From Lacticaseibacillus songhuajiangensis (GTDB lineage Bacteria > Bacillota > Bacilli > Lactobacillales > Lactobacillaceae), in contig NZ_RHNR01000014.1 in the NCBI RefSeq assembly GCF_003946025.1, positions 1 through 47,357 of the forward strand: a DNA stretch of 47,357 bases, written 5' to 3'. The position numbers and the translations under genes are program-made. The first letter of the stretch is position 1. Each line of letters starts with the position of its first letter. Shown here piece by piece: positions 35,824 to 43,723 of this stretch. The notes beneath the pieces are model-generated. The model worked only from the letters and a program-made list of their open reading frames with translations, ran no database searches and was not told the DNA's origin.

Positions 35824-37479
35824 CTAGTCGTTCAAATCATTGCGGTAAATGGCGACGGTGCTAAAAGCTGGCAAGGTGATTTCCGGCTGGAGCTGGAAAC
35901 CAGGGACGTTGTCGATAATGACCTTGCCGCCGCACCAATCGTCTGGAATCGTGAACTTAATTTCGTGGTCCGCGAAGTTGTTCAAGACCAGGAGGCCTTC
36001 CTGATTTAAGCGCCGCTTATAAGCATATAACCAGTCAACGTCAGTACCGAAAGCCCGGTAATCGCCGCGCGCAATCACGGCGTAGCGTTTGCGCAGGGTG
36101 ATCAGGCGCTGGTAGAAGTTGAAAATGCGGCCGTGCTCAAGTTCATCATGGACATTCACAAGGTCTTGGTTCGTCGGCTTCAGCCATGGCGTGCCGGTCG
36201 TGAAGCCAGCATTCTGGCTACTATCCCACTGCATTGGGGTCCGGGAATTATCACGCGACTTGGCGTGGACGATGGCAAAAGCCTCATCCGCAGTCTTACC
36301 GGCCGCAAGCAGTTCGGCGTATGCATTGTGACTCTCGATATCCACGTAATCCTGCATGCTCGTGTAATCGGGATCGGACATCCCAATCTCTTCACCCATG
36401 TAAATGTAAGGAGTGCCTCGCGAGAGGTGAATGCTGGCGGCGAGCACTTGTGCAGACCGCACGCGGTAATGGTCAATATTTCCAAAACGGTTCAATGCCC
36501 GCGGCTGGTCGTGGTTGTTCCAGAACAGGGCTTGCCAACCGTCGCCAGCCGAGATGCCCTCGCCCCAGTCGTGCAGCAACTGGCGTAGGTAGTCAAAATC
36601 GTAGCGGGCGCGGGTCCACTTGTTGCCGTCCTCGTAGTCCGTCTTCAGGTGGTGGAACTGGAAGACCATGCTCAGTTCCTTATTGGCCGGATTCGTGTAG
36701 CCAATCGCATTTGGCAAGCTGGTGGAACTCATTTCGCCGACGGTGATGCTATCGTCTTCCTGACCAAAAGACGCGGCCGCCAGTTCCTTGATGTACTGAT
36801 GAACAACCGGCGTGTCGGTGTAGAGCGTTTTGCTTTCGACACCCGCCGGTGCATCGACCAGCTGCTCGTCCTTGCCGATAACATTCAAGACGTCGAAGCG
36901 GAAACCGCGCACGCCCTTGTCCCGCCAGAAGTTGACGATGTCTGCCGCCTCGCGCCGGACATCTGGGTTGTGCCAATCCAAATCGGCCTGCGTTTTGTCA
37001 TACAGGTGCAAGTAGTACTTCCCCGTATCGCCAAAAGGCGCCCAGGCAACGCCACCGAACTTGGATTCCCAATTCGTCGGTAAATCGCCATTCGGTTTGG
37101 GGTCGCGCAAGTAGTAGTATGCCTGGTACTTCTTGTCACCAGCGAGCGCCCGCTGGAACCACGGATGCGCGGTGCTGGTATGGTTGAGCACCATGTCGAG
37201 CATCACCCCGATGTTGGCCGCCCGCAACTTGCGAACCAATTCCTCGAAATCCGCCATCGTCCCAAAGCGGGGGTCGATGCGGCGGTAGTCGGCAATGTCG
37301 TAGCCATTATCGTTCTGCGGTGATACGAAGAAAGGGTTGAACCAAATCATGTCGATGTGCAAAGCCTGGAGATAATCCAGCTTAGCGATGATCCCGCGCA
37401 AATCACCGATCCCATCGCCGTTGCTGTCGTAAAATGATTTCGGGTAGAGCTGATAAATGACTTTGTCTGCAAAATCCAT
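35824..37479 (-). CDS. treA: Trehalose-6-phosphate hydrolase (GH13)
   Basis: A 551-residue alpha-amylase-family enzyme that splits trehalose-6-phosphate into glucose and glucose-6-phosphate. Catalytic residues are Asp196 (GFRFDV), Glu249 (TVGEMSS) and Asp324 (NNHDQPR). Family-specific stretches such as LPTNWESKFGG, LHLYDKTQADLDW and FQFHHLKTDYEDGNKW closely resemble Bacillus TreA, separating it from oligo-1,6-glucosidases. ATG 37479 follows AAAGGAG. It lies 17 bases after treR. Confidence 0.93.
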   Translation of the reverse strand: MDFADKVIYQLYPKSFYDSNGDGIGDLRGIIAKLDYLQALHIDMIWFNPFFVSPQNDNGYDIADYRRIDPRFGTMADFEELVRKLRAANIGVMLDMVLNHTSTAHPWFQRALAGDKKYQAYYYLRDPKPNGDLPTNWESKFGGVAWAPFGDTGKYYLHLYDKTQADLDWHNPDVRREAADIVNFWRDKGVRGFRFDVLNVIGKDEQLVDAPAGVESKTLYTDTPVVHQYIKELAAASFGQEDDSITVGEMSSTSLPNAIGYTNPANKELSMVFQFHHLKTDYEDGNKWTRARYDFDYLRQLLHDWGEGISAGDGWQALFWNNHDQPRALNRFGNIDHYRVRSAQVLAASIHLSRGTPYIYMGEEIGMSDPDYTSMQDYVDIESHNAYAELLAAGKTADEAFAIVHAKSRDNSRTPMQWDSSQNAGFTTGTPWLKPTNQDLVNVHDELEHGRIFNFYQRLITLRKRYAVIARGDYRAFGTDVDWLYAYKRRLNQEGLLVLNNFADHEIKFTIPDDWCGGKVIIDNVPGFQLQPEITLPAFSTVAIYRNDLND

Positions 37480-37496
37480 GGTGGCACTCCTTTCGG

Positions 37497-38207
37497 CTAC
37501 GAACGCCGGGCAAATTCTTGAAAGCGAAAACGGTCGGGACGGTGCCGCGACTCGGTGTACTGGAAGGCAGTTGTGTCTTCGAGGCTCGTCACACTTTTGA
37601 CGACGACCACCACGCTGCCAGGCTGCAGATGCAACAATTCTTGGTCTTGCTCAGTGGCGGGTTCGACGGTGATTTCCTTCTTGGCGTATGCGATAGACAA
37701 GTGCAGTTTGCCTTCAAAATACGCATAGAGTGAATCCTCGGCGACTTCCTGACTGATGTCCGGCACGACTTCGGTATCGATGTAGTCAATATCGATGATG
37801 ACCGGCTCACCATTCATATCGCGCAGGCGGACGAGCTTGGTCACCCGCTTCGGTTTGGCGTGCGGATCAACCGTTTTGAAGCACTCAACTGGCAGCTCCA
37901 ACTGGTCTTTACTAATCAGTGTCGTCTTGGAACTGAAGTTCAGTCGCTGCACCAGTTCCTTGTAGCTGATGACGCCGGAAACTGGAAACACGTACTGCTG
38001 GCGATTAATCACCACGGAACCTTTACCCTTTTGCGACTGGATATAACCCTGGTCGCGCAAGCGCTGCAAGGCTTTGCGGATGGTATCCCGCGACGCCCCG
38101 TAAAGTTCGCAAAGACGGTTTTCACTCGGCAGTAAGCTGTCGGTCTTGTGAATACCCTCGTCAATTTTTTGCTTAATATCCTGGTAAACCAAATTAAGTT
38201 TTGTCAT
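37497..38207 (-). CDS. treR: GntR/UTRA-family trehalose repressor TreR
   Basis: A 236-residue regulator: winged helix (about 8-75; LLPSENRLCELYGASRDTIRKAL) and a UTRA ligand domain (about 90-232) that binds phosphosugars. Its place at the head of the tre operon and motifs identify TreR, which is released from DNA by trehalose-6-phosphate. ATG 38207 follows AAGGACG; the longer in-frame extension upstream would run through the promoter and operator and is rejected. The operon order treR-treA-treP differs from the B. subtilis order. Confidence 0.9.
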   Translation of the reverse strand: MTKLNLVYQDIKQKIDEGIHKTDSLLPSENRLCELYGASRDTIRKALQRLRDQGYIQSQKGKGSVVINRQQYVFPVSGVISYKELVQRLNFSSKTTLISKDQLELPVECFKTVDPHAKPKRVTKLVRLRDMNGEPVIIDIDYIDTEVVPDISQEVAEDSLYAYFEGKLHLSIAYAKKEITVEPATEQDQELLHLQPGSVVVVVKSVTSLEDTTAFQYTESRHRPDRFRFQEFARRS

Positions 38208-38218
38208 CTTATCGTCCT

Positions 38219-38319
38219 TGTAATCGCTTTCTACGTTTTTAGTGTATGCCTGTACGTACATGTTCGTCAAGCGAACGAATATTGAGGCAGTCACGGTTGT
38301 TGGCACGTGTACGAACAAG
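38219..38319 (-). promoter_or_regulatory. tre promoter with TreR-type operators and cre box
   Basis: Minus-strand TTGACG (38270-38265) and TACACT (38246-38241) are 18 bases apart. The palindrome TGTACGTACA (38251-38260) fills the spacer, and a near copy TGTACGAACA (38308-38317) lies upstream; both resemble the B. subtilis TreR site TTGTATATACAA. TGTAATCGCTTTCT (38219-38232) fits the cre consensus at all but its last position and sits just downstream of the start site, where CcpA would act as a roadblock. Confidence 0.78.
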
Positions 38320-38493
38320 TTGTTACCGCTATCATGCCGTTCTGTATGATTTTTCGCAAGCGTTTTTTTATTGTTCAGTGATGTCGTATTTGTTGAAAAC
38401 GCCGCCACGACGGTGCGTAAGTAACGAGTTTTATAAATAAAAAAATATTTTCAGTTGTCTGCTCGTTAACAGACAGGTTCGCCGCAGCACACA

Positions 38494-38538
38494 AAAACAC
38501 CCAGACAGGCTGCAGCAGTGCAACTAGCTGGGTGTTTT
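38494..38538 (-). terminator. Terminator after pcp
   Basis: Perfect 11-base arms (38494-38504, 38528-38538) with A/T-rich flanks, 25 bases after the pcp stop codon. A separate TGTCTG/CAGACA hairpin (near 38455-38476) lies beyond it. Confidence 0.82.
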
Positions 38539-38562
38539 GGTGTTAATTATGCGAATTACACT

Positions 38563-39210
38563 TTAGGCAATGGTGCCTTCAACGGTGTCAAGATCAGCTT
38601 TTCCGTCGAATTCAACAATCGCTTCAAGCGCGGCGGTAATCCCGCGCACATCGTCGGCCAAGGACAGCGATGGGGTGTTGGGCCGGTTCGTTACCTGATC
38701 AGGCAAGAATGGAATGTGCATGAATCCCGCCTTAATCTGTGGGAATTCCTTGTCGCGCATGTACTGTGTTTGGTACATGATGTGGTTGCAGACGTATGTC
38801 CCCGCCGTGTTGGACACGGTAGATGGCAGGCCGGCTTCACGGATGGCGTGCGCCATCGCCTTGATTGGCAGTTGCGTGAAGTAGGCGTTTGCGCCGTCTT
38901 CGTGAATGGTGTGGTTCAGCGGCTGATAGCCGGCGTTGTCAGCAATGCGACCGTCATCCAAGTTGATGGCCACCCGTTCTGGGGTCAGACCAAAACGACC
39001 GCCGGCCTGACCAATGTTGAGCACGTAGTCAGGCTTTTCGCGTGCAATTGCATCGTGAACCACTTCGGCACACTTGTTGAAGATGGTTGGAATTTCCACC
39101 TTCACAATCGTGGCGCCCTTAATGGTGTCAGGCAGGCGCTTGACCGCCTCAATTGCTGGGTTAATTTTGTCAGGACCGAATGGGTCGAAACCAGTCACAA
39201 GAATTTTCAT
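38563..39210 (-). CDS. pcp: Pyrrolidone-carboxylate peptidase Pcp
   Basis: A 215-residue cysteine peptidase that removes N-terminal pyroglutamate (5-oxoproline) from peptides. The catalytic triad is visible: Glu78 ([11 protein letters not shown]), Cys141 ([10 protein letters not shown]) and His165 (GFMHIPFLP). [12 protein letters not shown] is the family's N-terminal signature. ATG 39210 follows GGGGAG; a longer N-terminus would cross that SD. Last gene of an operon with DUF969 and DUF979 membrane proteins. Confidence 0.95.
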   Translation of the reverse strand: MKILVTGFDPFGPDKINPAIEAVKRLPDTIKGATIVKVEIPTIFNKCAEVVHDAIAREKPDYVLNIGQAGGRFGLTPERVAINLDDGRIADNAGYQPLNHTIHEDGANAYFTQLPIKAMAHAIREAGLPSTVSNTAGTYVCNHIMYQTQYMRDKEFPQIKAGFMHIPFLPDQVTNRPNTPSLSLADDVRGITAALEAIVEFDGKADLDTVEGTIA

Positions 39211-39240
39211 AATTGTCTCCCCTTCCGCGCACACGTGCGC

Positions 39241-40155
39241 TTAGAATGCCAAGAAGTACATCAAACCAATCTGCACGACGAGCAAAATGATGGCGAGCGG
39301 TGCCTGTTGCTTGATAACACCCATCTCATCCTTCATTTCCATCAGTGCCACTGGCAGTGAGTTGAAGTTCGCTGCCATTGGCGTGAGTAGCGTGCCACAG
39401 TAGCCAGAGGTCATCCCGATTGCCGCAACGACAGCCACACTGCCGCCCTGGGCAATGACGAATGGCACCCCGATAGCAGCCGTAATCACAGCGAAAGCCG
39501 CGAAGGCGTTCCCCATGATGGCGGTGAACACAGCCATCGCTACACAGTACAGGATAACACCACCGAGGTGGCTACCGGCAGGGAATACGCCCGCAATGAG
39601 CTTCGCGGTCAAATCCCCAACCCCCGCAGCGGTAAAGACAGCACCCAGAGTTGCCAGCAGTTGTGGCAGCACACCGGCGGCCCCGACAGAGCGAACCATG
39701 CGCTGGGTGTCTTTGTAAACCGTCTTCGTGCCGGCGTGGGTCAAGATGATGGCGGCAATTAATGAAACAACCGCCCCAATCCCGATACCGACCTGGCCAC
39801 CCATGTCTGTGAACTGGGCGATGCCGACGGAAACGACGGCGAGAACGACACTTGGCATGAAGACCCAAGCGCCCAAGTGCGTCGCGGCGGCAGTGGCGTG
39901 CTTAATGTCTACAGCCTCCACGTGGCCAACCTTAATCTGCTTGAACAGCGCCAGAATCCCGATGATGACAATCATCACCCCAACAATGGCGCTGGGAATG
40001 TAACTCCCGAAGGCAAAGGTAATCGCCAGCAAAGTCCAGAAGGTCCCAGTCCCCAGGCGGGCGGGGTTCTGCTTATCTTGGAAAGAGCCGATGGCGGCCA
40101 AGGCCATCATGAAGCCGATGAGGACATACATGACGGTCAAAATGGTGTTAATCAT
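39241..40155 (-). CDS. DUF979-family membrane protein
   Basis: A 304-residue integral membrane protein with about nine hydrophobic helices, rich in Gly/Ala, starting MINTILTVMYVLIGFMMAL and containing GTGTFWTLLAITFAFGSYIP. DUF979 proteins are found with DUF969 and with pyroglutamyl peptidase or 5-oxoprolinase genes, suggesting the two make a permease for 5-oxoproline or related compounds; transport is inferred from context. The start overlaps the end of the DUF969 gene by eight bases, showing coupling. Confidence 0.85.
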   Translation of the reverse strand: MINTILTVMYVLIGFMMALAAIGSFQDKQNPARLGTGTFWTLLAITFAFGSYIPSAIVGVMIVIIGILALFKQIKVGHVEAVDIKHATAAATHLGAWVFMPSVVLAVVSVGIAQFTDMGGQVGIGIGAVVSLIAAIILTHAGTKTVYKDTQRMVRSVGAAGVLPQLLATLGAVFTAAGVGDLTAKLIAGVFPAGSHLGGVILYCVAMAVFTAIMGNAFAAFAVITAAIGVPFVIAQGGSVAVVAAIGMTSGYCGTLLTPMAANFNSLPVALMEMKDEMGVIKQQAPLAIILLVVQIGLMYFLAF

Positions 40156-40825
40156 TCTTCTTGTCCCCCTTCAGCTTAAAGTTGCGGTCAAACAGGATGT
40201 TGTAAATCATGCCGACAACCAGCGACACAATCGCAATTGGAATCGAGGCCGTCACAATTTGCATCGTATCCACCTTGTGGCCCAAGGATTGCATCGTGCT
40301 GGCAATCAGCAGCACGCTCCCAGACGCCACAAACAGGTTCTGGGCGAAAAAGTTACCAAGATTATCCACCGCGGCAGAGCGTGCCTTGGTGAGCTCAATT
40401 TGTTTGTCTGTCAGCTTCTGGTTCGCACCAGCTGCAGCTTGCACCATGGGTTGAATCAATGGCCGAACAAACTGCACCTGCCCAGACAGGCTGATACCGA
40501 AGACGTTCGCCACTTCCCGAATGAGTAAGTACAGGTTCAGGATGCGACTCGGCGTCAGCTTCTTCAGCCGCTGAATCGCGTTGACCGCCACCTGCTTCAG
40601 GCCGTTGGTCTCCACTAGTCCAATCATGGGCAGGGTCAGGAAGAACAGCGACACCATGCGGTTGTCGACGAAGCTTTTGCCCAGCGTACTGAGCAAATCG
40701 GGAATGGACATGCCAGACAAGAAGCCGGTCGCCAGTGCGGCGACAACAACCACGGCGGTCGTATCCCATTTGAATGTAAAACCGATCACAATAATGGCAA
40801 TGCCGAGTAATTTAAGGTATTCCAT
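40148..40825 (-). CDS. DUF969-family membrane protein
   Basis: A 225-residue protein with about five to six membrane helices. MEYLKLLGIAIIVIGFTFKW, LPMIGLVETNGLKQVA and IREVANVFGISLSGQVQF are typical of DUF969. It is the first gene of the operon with DUF979 and pcp and likely forms the second half of a two-part permease. A well-formed promoter lies about 80 bases upstream. Confidence 0.85.
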   Translation of the reverse strand: MEYLKLLGIAIIVIGFTFKWDTTAVVVVAALATGFLSGMSIPDLLSTLGKSFVDNRMVSLFFLTLPMIGLVETNGLKQVAVNAIQRLKKLTPSRILNLYLLIREVANVFGISLSGQVQFVRPLIQPMVQAAAGANQKLTDKQIELTKARSAAVDNLGNFFAQNLFVASGSVLLIASTMQSLGHKVDTMQIVTASIPIAIVSLVVGMIYNILFDRNFKLKGDKKND

Positions 40826-40903
40826 CGGTTAATATTCCTCTTTCTGGCGTCGCAGTTTTACGGAGTGAAGCGGTTCCGTCCGCATTAATCAACGCTTAAT
40901 ATT

Positions 40904-40932
40904 ATTAAACGCCTGTAAGCGGCCGAGGTCAA
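40904..40932 (-). promoter_or_regulatory. Promoter of the DUF969-DUF979-pcp operon
   Basis: Minus-strand TTGACC (40932-40927) and TTTAAT (40909-40904), each 5/6 to consensus, with a 17-base spacer. Confidence 0.7.
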
Positions 40933-41009
40933 AATTGTTCAGTAAAACACGAACATCAGGCGAATGCCCGTAAAAGGTGCGTAAATGCATCAGCAACTGC
41001 GTTTTCGCA

Positions 41010-41034
41010 CTTAGGTGAATAAAATTCACCTAAG
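41010..41034. promoter_or_regulatory. Perfect 11-bp-arm inverted repeat in divergent region
   Basis: CTTAGGTGAAT-AAA-ATTCACCTAAG is perfectly symmetric, has no T-run on either side, and lies between the DUF969 promoter and the amino-acid permease promoter. It most likely binds a dimeric regulator encoded elsewhere; I do not recognise the motif. Confidence 0.65.
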
Positions 41035-41117
41035 CCTTAAAATGTTTCGCAGGTGCTCACTATGCCGGCAGAATAGGCTTTTGCGCCGCTCTGCTTGCAG
41101 CGTATGGCCCGCGCCCC

Positions 41118-41147
41118 TTGCGCGGCCGCGCGTTTTAACGGTTAAAT
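41118..41147 (+). promoter_or_regulatory. Candidate promoter of the amino-acid permease
   Basis: TTGCGC (41118-41123) and TTAAAT (41142-41147) are 18 bases apart, with start near 41154 and a 36-base leader. Match to consensus is modest. The rest of the 365-base gap holds the operator-like repeat and G/C-rich hairpins without T-runs. Confidence 0.4.
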
Positions 41148-41190
41148 GTATAGGAAGCATCAAACGATTAATAGATTAAGGAGTACATGC

Positions 41191-42597
41191 ATGGCCGATC
41201 AGAAAGAATTCAAAGAAAACGAGGATGGCACCCGCCGTGAGCTGAGCAATCGCCACGTGCAGATGATTGCCATCGGGGGCACGATTGGGACGGGGCTTTT
41301 CCTCGGCGCCAGTTCCTCCATTCAAAAGACCGGGCCATCAATTGTCTTGGTTTACATGATTCTCGGCTTCATCTTTTTCCTCATGATGCGCGGCATCGGG
41401 GAAATGATGTACGCCGATCCAAGTCAGCACACCTTCATTTCCTTCATTTCAAAGTACTTGGGTAAACGCACTGGGTATTTTGCCCTCTGGACTTACTGGT
41501 TGGGCGTGCTCTTCGTCGCCATGGCGGAACTTACCGCGGTATCCAAGTATGTACAGTTCTGGTTCCCGCAATGGCATACTTGGACCATTCAGCTTGTCGT
41601 CCTCGCCATCCTGATGAGCATCAACCTCATTGCCGTGCGCCTCTTCGGCGAAGCGGAATTCTGGTTCGCGATGATTAAAATCACCGCCATCGTGGTCATG
41701 ATTGTCGTGGGTCTCGGCATGGTGTTCATGAACTTCAAGACACCGGTTGGTCACGCCAGTTTTGCCAACATCACCAGTGGCTTCAGCATGTTTCCTAAGG
41801 GCTTCGGCAGCTTTGTCGCCGCTTTCCCGATGGTGTTCTTCTCCTTCCAGGGAATGGAATTCATTGGGATTACGACGGCCGAAACCGCCAACCCGCGCAA
41901 GGTGCTGCCGAAGGTCATCAACGAAATTCTCCTGCGGGTACTGATCTTCTACGTTGGCGCCATCATCGTCATCATGGCCATCTACCCGTGGAACAGTTTG
42001 GACCCACACACCAGCCCCTTCGTGCAGGTCTTTCAGTTGGCCGGACTCAAGGCCGCGGCCGCGGTAATTAACTTCGTCGTGCTCACTGCTGCTGCTTCCG
42101 CACTGAACTCCTACCTATACTCAGCCGGACGGCACTTCTACCAGATTGCCCTCGACAGCAAGGCCAAGCCTTTCCGTCCCTTCCGCAAAATTGCGCGCAC
42201 CGGGATTCCGGCGCGGGCCATCATCATCTCCGCGGCACTCGTACTCATCGGTCCCATCCTGAACTCCCTCCCCCAGATTGCCGATGCGTTCGCGTTCATC
42301 ACTTCAGTTTCCAGTGACATGTACATCATCGTCTACTTGCTCACCATGATGGCGCACCGTAAGTATCGTCAGTCTGCCGACTTTGATCCGCAAGGTTTTC
42401 TGATGCCGGCTTACAAGCTCACCAGTCCGCTGGTCATCGGCTTCTTCTCGGTCGTGTACCTCAGCCTGTTTGTCACCGGTGACGGTCTCTGGCCAGCAGT
42501 CGGGGGGATTGCCTGGACCGTCATCTTCATGGGCGTTCAGTTCCTGACGGCCAACATGCGCTCCCGCGGCATTAACTCGATTAAGATTGACGAATAA
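41191..42597 (+). CDS. Amino-acid permease, AAT family (APC superfamily)
   Basis: A 468-residue transporter with twelve predicted helices. RRELSNRHVQMIAIGGTIGTGLFLGA is spread over residues 14-38 and is the AAT/APC entry signature; GIGEMMYADPSQHTFISF and SFQGMEFIGITTAETANPRK also match proton-coupled permeases for D-alanine/D-serine/glycine or neutral amino acids. The substrate is not certain. ATG 41191 is taken because AAGGAG is at suitable spacing; two earlier in-frame Met codons are less favourable. Monocistronic. Confidence 0.9.
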   Translation: MADQKEFKENEDGTRRELSNRHVQMIAIGGTIGTGLFLGASSSIQKTGPSIVLVYMILGFIFFLMMRGIGEMMYADPSQHTFISFISKYLGKRTGYFALWTYWLGVLFVAMAELTAVSKYVQFWFPQWHTWTIQLVVLAILMSINLIAVRLFGEAEFWFAMIKITAIVVMIVVGLGMVFMNFKTPVGHASFANITSGFSMFPKGFGSFVAAFPMVFFSFQGMEFIGITTAETANPRKVLPKVINEILLRVLIFYVGAIIVIMAIYPWNSLDPHTSPFVQVFQLAGLKAAAAVINFVVLTAAASALNSYLYSAGRHFYQIALDSKAKPFRPFRKIARTGIPARAIIISAALVLIGPILNSLPQIADAFAFITSVSSDMYIIVYLLTMMAHRKYRQSADFDPQGFLMPAYKLTSPLVIGFFSVVYLSLFVTGDGLWPAVGGIAWTVIFMGVQFLTANMRSRGINSIKIDE

Positions 42598-42612
42598 CTG
42601 CATAGCTTCACT

Positions 42613-42640
42613 AAGGACGTCCACTGCGGGCGTCCTTTTT
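42613..42640 (+). terminator. Terminator after the amino-acid permease
   Basis: AAGGACG and CGTCCTT arms (42613-42619, 42631-42637) followed by five T, 15 bases after the stop. Confidence 0.8.
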
Positions 42641-42707
42641 GTATTGCCCATTCTGCTCAATTCAGCACCAGTAATTTTTCAAATATGAAGATACTTATGG
42701 GAATTGA

Positions 42708-42770
42708 TTGGCTTAATAATAACGACGGTGTATACTCAATTTAGAAAAAATTCTAAATTGAGTATACACC
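42708..42770 (+). promoter_or_regulatory. Promoter overlapped by a perfect 20-bp-arm palindrome
   Basis: TTGGCT (42708-42713) and TATACT (42731-42736) are 17 bases apart. The -10 lies in the left arm of a perfect inverted repeat: 42727-42746 and 42751-42770, 20 bases each, around AAAA. Each arm itself contains the small palindrome GTATAC. There is no T-run, so operator function is more likely than termination. It controls the ABC exporter 57 bases downstream. Confidence 0.72.
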
Positions 42771-42826
42771 CCACATTTCCCGGGTAATATGGAAGCGGCG
42801 ACTGCCACTTTGATGGAGGAGTCAAA

Positions 42827-43723
42827 ATGTTAGAAGTTCAGCAGCTCAGTAAGCGGTTCGGCAGCATGCAGGCCGTGCGCGATGAAAGTTTTACCGTGAA
42901 GAATGGCGAAATCATGGGCCTCATTGGCCAGAATGGGGCGGGTAAAACTACCACTTTTCGCATGATTCTCAACTTTTTGAAACCCGATCAGGGGCGCGTA
43001 TTACTGGACGGTCACGCACTCACGGCGGCCGATTACAACAGCATCGGCTACTTGCCCGAAGAGCGCGGGCTCTACCCCAAGATGAAGGTGGAAGACCAAA
43101 TCGTGTACTTCGCGCAGTTGCACGGCATGAAGGCGCGCGACGCCATCACCCAGCTTGATACGTGGATGAAGCGTTTTGACGTCAAGGGCAAACGCACGGA
43201 TCGGGTTAAGGACCTCAGCAAGGGGAACCAGCAAAAGGTGCAGCTCATCGCCACACTTATTCACATGCCCAAGCTCGTGATTCTCGACGAACCCTTCTCC
43301 GGTTTGGACCCCGTGAATGCCAGCGTGTTGGAAGAAGGCATCCGCATGATGCGCGCCGAAGGGGCCGCCATCATTTATTCCAGTCACGACATGGGCAACG
43401 TGGAGGCCTTATCTGACCACCTGATTATGTTGCGCAGTGGCGAAGTCGTCCTGAACGGCACCGTCGACGAGATTCGCGACAGTTTTGGGCGCACCAAGGT
43501 GTACCTTGAGTCCCCACTAAGCACCGCAACACTACAAGCCATGGCCGGTGTTCGCGCCGTGCGTGATGATGGCCGGCGCAAAGTCATCACCCTGGATGAT
43601 CCGGCAGCAGGTCAGGCAATTTTTACCGCTGCGACCGCCAATGGTTACATTCAGGAGTTCAGCCAGCAGGCGCCAACTCTCGATGAAATTTTCCGAATTA
43701 AGGCAGGTGCGCAAAATGACTAA
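42827..43723 (+). CDS. ABC exporter ATPase, NatA/YhaQ-like
   Basis: A 298-residue ATPase: Walker A GQNGAGKTT (about 36-44), signature LSKGNQQK, Walker B LVILDEPFSGLDP and H-loop SSHDM. The EERGLYPKMKV stretch and C-terminal extension (about 215-298, ending PTLDEIF) are typical of the NatA/YhaQ group that pairs with ABC-2 permeases, exporting sodium, antimicrobials or unknown compounds. ATG 42827 follows GGAGG. The stop overlaps the permease start. Confidence 0.92.
   Translation: MLEVQQLSKRFGSMQAVRDESFTVKNGEIMGLIGQNGAGKTTTFRMILNFLKPDQGRVLLDGHALTAADYNSIGYLPEERGLYPKMKVEDQIVYFAQLHGMKARDAITQLDTWMKRFDVKGKRTDRVKDLSKGNQQKVQLIATLIHMPKLVILDEPFSGLDPVNASVLEEGIRMMRAEGAAIIYSSHDMGNVEALSDHLIMLRSGEVVLNGTVDEIRDSFGRTKVYLESPLSTATLQAMAGVRAVRDDGRRKVITLDDPAAGQAIFTAATANGYIQEFSQQAPTLDEIFRIKAGAQND

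Noticed and set aside
38208..38408. N-terminal extension of TreR
   Set aside because: It would cover the promoter, operators and cre box; the AAGGACG-ATG at 38207 gives the standard GntR N-terminus.
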